This document shows, piece after piece, positions 7,104-9,937 of a DNA stretch of 9,937 nt. Under the pieces are notes generated by a model, which did no database searches, had not been told where the DNA came from, and saw nothing but the letters and a program-made list of their open reading frames with translations. Numbering within the stretch: position 1 is the stretch's first letter; the number at the start of each line of letters is the position of its first letter. The DNA comes from JACCXJ01 sp052387115 (GTDB lineage Bacteria; Pseudomonadota; Gammaproteobacteria; JACCXJ01). The DNA lies in assembly GCA_052387115.1 (NCBI GenBank), contig JBQTJM010000091.1, positions 1 through 9,937 on the forward strand. The letters run 5' to 3'. The translations under genes were made by a program, and so were the position numbers.

Positions 7104-7190
7104 GGCCGCCGTCGTCCTTAGCTATTGGCACAGTTCGTGTTTGTTGTCAAACCACTACGGGGGGAAAAAACACCGGCCGCCGTCGTCCTT
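7104..7190 (+). repeat. Direct repeat of 16 bases, 71 bases apart, before the peptidase gene
   Basis: GGCCGCCGTCGTCCTT occurs at 7104-7119 and again at 7175-7190. Each copy is preceded by an A-rich then C-rich stretch (AAAACCCCT in the first, AAAACACC in the second), so the resemblance spans about 25 bases with a single-base length difference. The second copy also forms a hairpin CCGTCG-N7-CGACGG (7180-7198) just before the ribosome site. The repeats may be regulatory or a local duplication. Confidence 0.6.
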
Positions 7191-7216
7191 TGCGACGGAG
7201 CAGTCGAAGTCACCAC

Positions 7217-7222
7217 AGGAGA
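7217..7222 (+). promoter_or_regulatory. Ribosome binding site of the peptidase gene
   Basis: AGGAGA stands six bases before the ATG at 7229. It decides the start inside a much longer open frame and agrees with the signal peptide that begins there. Confidence 0.75.
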
Positions 7223-7228
7223 CACATA

Positions 7229-9538
7229 ATGAGACGGTCAGCTCTCGCAATATGCCTACTGCTCACCGGAATACGCGTTGCCGTCGCCGTAGGTTCGGTC
7301 AGCTCCGGTAGTACCCCCCAGGGGGTGACCGCGCTGCAGATCCCGAATGGAATCAGCGCATACAAGGGTCACAGCCGGACGGACGGGGCCTTGGCCGAGC
7401 TCCGTGACGAGTACCGAGGCTGGCAGGCCAGGGCGGCCAATGACCTTGGCGCTGGGGTTCCGTTCCAGTCCAAGAACACTTTCGTGCCGATCGCCAATGG
7501 CTATGTGACCATCGATGCTGTGGCTTCGGGAGACCCACAGCAGCTCCGCGCCGATCTGGAGCGGCTCGGTTTCAGGAACGCCGCCGTCCATGGGCGGATG
7601 GTATCGGGCCAACTGCCGATGGGCGTGATCAAGGGCTTGGAGACGCTCGACAGCTTGCAGATGGTCCGGCCCGCCTACTTCGTGCGCCACGCCGGCTTAG
7701 TCACCAGTGAGGGCGACGAGGTCATCCGCTCGGGCGAGGCCCGGCGTCTGATCGGGGTGAACGGCAGCGGCGTGACCGTAGGCACTCTGTCCGATAGCTT
7801 CAATTGTCTCGGTGGTGCAGACAGTGGGGTCGCGGGTGGCGATCTGCCGGGCGGCATCGTAGTGCTCGAAGAAGGACCCTGCGACTCGTCCATTGACGAA
7901 GGGCGCGCATTGATGGAGATCGTTCACGATGTCGCCCCCGGTACCCGGCAGATGTTCCATACGGCCTTTTTAGGGCAGGCGAACTTCGCTCAAGGCATCC
8001 TCGATCTGAGGAATGCCGGTGCCAGGGTGATCGTGGACGACGTCATCTACCTGGCGGAACCGATGTTCCAGGACGGCGCCATCGCTCAAGCCGTCGATCG
8101 GGTCGTTGCCCAGGGCGCGGTCTTCTTCTCGGCCGCCGGAAACCAAGCACGGGTGTCTTACGAGGGCCCCTTCCGGCCGAGCGGGGTGTTCATCGACGAA
8201 GACGGGTTCATCTGCGAGGCCCACGACTTCGATCCCGACCCGGGGCTCGTCGATATCGCGCAACGCATCGATGTGTCCCAAATATTCTCAGCGACCTTTT
8301 CCTTCCAGTGGGACCAGCCGTTCTTCTCCGTCAGCGGATCGCCCGGCGCCGCGAGCGACATCGACATCCTGCTGTTCAACACGGACGGGTCCTTTATCGA
8401 CGGAGGGTTCGATATCAACACCGGCGGTGACCCGGTGGAGGTGTTCCTAGCCGACCTACCGACTCAGCTTGAAGTGGACCTGGTCATTACCCGCTGCGAT
8501 GGTCCGGGCCCCCAGCTCATGAAATACGTCCAGTTCGGCGGCCCCGCGGTCATCAATGAGTTCGCCACGGCGAGCGGGACCATCTACGGCCATGCCAATG
8601 CCCGCGGGGCCGAGGCCGTCGGTGCGGCCGACTATCGGATGACACCGGCGTTTGGGCTCACACCGCCGGTGGTCGAAGACTTTTCATCGGCCGGTGGTGT
8701 CGCCATTCGCCTGAACACGGCAGGACAACCCTTGGCGGCACCTGAGGTGCGGACCAAGCCCGGGATCGTGGCACCCGATGGGGTCAATACCACCTCCTTC
8801 TTCTTCGATCGAGACGATGATAACGATACGTCCCCGAACTTCTTCGGCACCTCGGCCGCGGCTCCCCATGCCGCGGCAGTGGCTGCCCTGATCCTGGAGA
8901 GGACCGGGAGCCTCACCCCGGATGCCGTGTACGCGCGACTCCGCAGCAACGCTATCGATATGGATGATCCCGCTACGCCGGCCTTCGATACGGGTTTCGA
9001 CTTCCGCACCGGATTCGGCCTGGTCGACGCCGTGAGGGCGTTCCCGTTAACCGAACGACGCGCCTGCCAGGACCGTGCGGCCACCATCGTGGGCTCCGAT
9101 GGCGCCGACACCCTGGTCGGGACAGAAGGCCCGGACGTCATCCTCGGGCTCGGCGGGAACGACACGGTCAGCGGTCTTGGAGGCGATGACGTCATGTGTG
9201 GCGGAGCAGGAAACGACGTCTTGCTGGGTGGTGAGGGAAGAGACCGGCTGCTCGGGGAGACTGGCATAGACAGGTTGTTCGGCGACCGGGGTAATGACGT
9301 GCTCGTGGGCGGTCCGGGTCGCGACAGGCTCAATGGCGGGCCCGGCGAGGATGTCCTCAACGGCGGACCGGGGCGAGATTCCTGCGTGCGGGGCGAGCGC
9401 CAAAGGGGCTGCGAGGGGGAAAGAAGACCTCCACGTCCTTCCGACCCTACGCCCCCCACTCGTCCGGTATTTCCCCCTCCCGTGCCGTGCACCCACCCAA
9501 GCAACTGCGGCGGGGGGATAAGTAATCCAACAGAATAG
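7229..9538 (+). CDS. Secreted S8-like (subtilase-fold) peptidase with RTX repeats, His replaced by Glu
   Basis: A 769-residue exported protein of the subtilase fold. Residues 1-20 or so are a signal peptide (MRRSALAICLLLTGIRVAVA). A propeptide-like region follows to about residue 175. The Asp motif is VGTLSDSF (D189), the oxyanion motif FFSAAGN (N305) and the Ser motif FGTSAAAPHAAAVAALI (S542). The usual HGTxVA motif is replaced by DEGRALMEIVHDVAPG, so E224 sits where the catalytic His should be; H233 is nine residues later. About 237 residues lie between N305 and S542, against 66 in subtilisin, and include a beta-sandwich like bacterial pre-peptidase domains (FSFQWDQPFFSV, ASDIDILLF). From memory this matches a branch of S8 that conserves the Glu. 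Residues 622-720 are eleven RTX nonapeptides; the last 45 are Pro-rich. It is monocistronic, divergent from the barrel genes. Whether it is an active protease is uncertain. Confidence 0.88.
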   Translation: MRRSALAICLLLTGIRVAVAVGSVSSGSTPQGVTALQIPNGISAYKGHSRTDGALAELRDEYRGWQARAANDLGAGVPFQSKNTFVPIANGYVTIDAVASGDPQQLRADLERLGFRNAAVHGRMVSGQLPMGVIKGLETLDSLQMVRPAYFVRHAGLVTSEGDEVIRSGEARRLIGVNGSGVTVGTLSDSFNCLGGADSGVAGGDLPGGIVVLEEGPCDSSIDEGRALMEIVHDVAPGTRQMFHTAFLGQANFAQGILDLRNAGARVIVDDVIYLAEPMFQDGAIAQAVDRVVAQGAVFFSAAGNQARVSYEGPFRPSGVFIDEDGFICEAHDFDPDPGLVDIAQRIDVSQIFSATFSFQWDQPFFSVSGSPGAASDIDILLFNTDGSFIDGGFDINTGGDPVEVFLADLPTQLEVDLVITRCDGPGPQLMKYVQFGGPAVINEFATASGTIYGHANARGAEAVGAADYRMTPAFGLTPPVVEDFSSAGGVAIRLNTAGQPLAAPEVRTKPGIVAPDGVNTTSFFFDRDDDNDTSPNFFGTSAAAPHAAAVAALILERTGSLTPDAVYARLRSNAIDMDDPATPAFDTGFDFRTGFGLVDAVRAFPLTERRACQDRAATIVGSDGADTLVGTEGPDVILGLGGNDTVSGLGGDDVMCGGAGNDVLLGGEGRDRLLGETGIDRLFGDRGNDVLVGGPGRDRLNGGPGEDVLNGGPGRDSCVRGERQRGCEGERRPPRPSDPTPPTRPVFPPPVPCTHPSNCGGGISNPTE
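9092..9388 (+). repeat. Eleven tandem RTX (hemolysin-type calcium-binding) nonapeptide repeats
   Basis: Within the peptidase gene, residues 622-720 split into eleven consecutive nine-residue units of the form G-G-x-G-x-D-x-L-x, for example GGAGNDVLL, GGEGRDRLL and GGPGRDRLN. Such repeats bind calcium and fold into a parallel beta-roll outside the cell. Unit four ends in Cys and the last contains a Cys. RTX proteins usually leave by type I secretion without a cleaved N-terminal signal, yet this one has a Sec signal and no typical type I C-terminal end. Confidence 0.9.
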
Positions 9539-9594
9539 TCGCCCAATAGAGCCGTCCGCGCCATCCGTCTCGTTGCAGCCCCTTGCAGCTATTT

Positions 9595-9621
9595 GCCCGA
9601 AGCGAAGGCATCGCTTTGGGC
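9595..9621 (+). terminator. Hairpin downstream of the peptidase gene, possible terminator
   Basis: GCCCGAAGCGA (9595-9605), loop AGGCA, TCGCTTTGGGC (9611-9621): an 11-base stem with one G-T wobble, 57 bases after the stop codon. There is no T-run after it, so it may be a transcript-stabilising hairpin or a REP-like unit rather than an intrinsic terminator. Confidence 0.4.
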
Positions 9622-9666
9622 TCGGTGCGCTTACGCTATGCTCCCCCCTTATGCGTCTAAGCAACA

Positions 9667-9744
9667 TTGGGCGCCCGCAAGTGTTTCCGATGCAACGACA
9701 TGCGCTGGCACCATCCGCCGCGCGGGTGCCGGTTCTGCGATTGA
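9667..9744 (+). CDS. Very short zinc-ribbon-like reading frame, possibly frameshifted
   Basis: The frame, read from a TTG after an in-frame stop, gives ARKCFRCNDMRWHHPPRG and then CRFCD before the stop: two CxxC pairs separated by 11 residues, the spacing of a small zinc ribbon. An ATG at 9651 in another frame starts MRLSNIG. Removing one G from the GGG at 9669-9671 would join the two into one 30-residue protein. No clear ribosome site precedes either start; a TATGCT (9637-9642) lies just upstream of the ATG, as in a leaderless transcript. This could be a real small gene, a decayed one, a sequencing error or chance. Confidence 0.25.
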   Translation: MGARKCFRCNDMRWHHPPRGCRFCD

Positions 9745-9786
9745 ACCGATAGGTGTTGGTGTTCGGCCGGAGACGGCCGCGCCAGC

Positions 9787-9937
9787 TTACTCCACACGCC
9801 TTACATAGCTCCCGAAGGTCCAATGGAGATTGAGGCCGGTCGGATGTCCTGCCGGACCGGCGCCAAGCCTGGGGAGGACCTCGGCTCGCAACACCAGGCG
9901 GATCAATTCCTCGCGACAGGTGCGCTCCGGGACCTCG
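9787..9937 (-). CDS. C-terminal 49 residues of an unidentified protein (5' part beyond window)
   Basis: The minus strand stays open from the window edge to a TAA at 9787-9789. The end of the protein has a credible composition, with a charged amphipathic start (EVPERTCREELIRLVLRAEV), then HPTGLNLHWTFGSYVRRVE. Other frames of this segment give Pro/Arg/Ser-rich shadow sequence. I do not recognise the family from 49 residues. It is convergent with the peptidase gene. Confidence 0.5.
   Translation of the reverse strand, partial: EVPERTCREELIRLVLRAEVLPRLGAGPAGHPTGLNLHWTFGSYVRRVE

Larger units (their letters stand above)
6524..7228. other. Long divergent intergenic region, no credible gene
   Basis: About 700 bases separate the minus-strand barrel gene from the plus-strand peptidase gene. 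The plus-strand frame is open well upstream of the peptidase start, but this stretch is Arg/Pro-rich, has no family resemblance, and precedes a clear ribosome site plus signal peptide at 7229. The region contains a REP-like pair near 6578-6682, an AT-rich island at 6724-6748 (rare in this GC-rich DNA and a possible promoter), a 27-base inverted repeat at 6969, and a leader with several stem-loops at 7025-7198. It probably carries the control of both flanking genes. Confidence 0.6.
9539..9786. other. Intergenic region between convergent genes
   Basis: It lies between the peptidase stop and the stop of the last minus-strand gene. Apart from the hairpin at 9595-9621 and the tiny zinc-ribbon-like frame I see no feature. 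TTGCAG is repeated twice near 9574-9589. Confidence 0.5.

Noticed and set aside
6996..7120. A cyclic di-GMP (GEMM) or cobalamin riboswitch
   Set aside because: GCAAAGGC and GGCAGTGGC only loosely recall parts of these motifs; the defining loops and the order of conserved blocks are missing.
7126..7150. A sigma-54 promoter at TTGGCACAGTTCGTGTT
   Set aside because: The GG is present but GC is not at the required spacing of ten bases, so the core -24/-12 pattern fails.
6704..7228. Extension of the peptidase frame 175 codons upstream
   Set aside because: The frame is open but the sequence is Arg/Pro/Thr-rich and unrelated to any domain. The ribosome site and signal peptide fix the start at 7229, and an N-terminal extension would bury the signal peptide.
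9047..9823. A 258-residue minus-strand frame over the RTX region and the end of the window
   Set aside because: Its first half is non-coding in character and the rest is antisense to the RTX repeats; repeats give long open antisense frames as a by-product.

Overview
The window is GC-rich bacterial DNA from a Gram-negative organism. Four of the five main proteins carry Sec-type signal peptides and two are outer-membrane beta-barrels ending in phenylalanine. The REP-like palindromes between genes and the multiheme cytochrome suggest a proteobacterium, perhaps gamma- or betaproteobacterial. That placement is inference; no marker gene is present.

Left part (1-6508, minus strand, read right to left). 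An outer-membrane beta-barrel gene (6508 to 5522) is followed by a 344-base gap filled with GC-rich hairpin repeats. Then comes a compact three-gene operon. It encodes a secreted protein with two GlcG/HbpS-type (heme-binding family) domains (5177 to 3180), a large outer-membrane porin-like barrel with a Pro/Ala/Glu-rich N-terminal extension (3195 to 1249), and a multiheme c-type cytochrome (1215 to beyond position 1). The first two genes overlap by 16 bases, and the third starts 33 bases after the second stops. Together they suggest an envelope electron-transfer or heme-handling module: a porin plus multiheme cytochrome, as in porin-cytochrome conduits, with an unusual exported tandem GlcG/HbpS protein as a third partner. 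The function is inferred.

Middle (6524-7228). About 700 bases of non-coding DNA separate the divergent gene sets. It holds a REP-like inverted pair, an AT-rich island, a perfect 9+9 bp inverted repeat that looks like an operator, and a leader with several stem-loops and a 16-base direct repeat.

Right part (7229-9538, plus strand). One gene encodes a secreted subtilase-fold protein of an atypical S8 branch. It has Asp, Asn and Ser at the expected positions but Glu where the catalytic His should be, a large beta-sandwich insertion, eleven RTX nonapeptide repeats and a Pro-rich tail. After it come a hairpin, a tiny possible zinc-ribbon reading frame (perhaps frameshifted) and the 3' end of an unidentified minus-strand gene.
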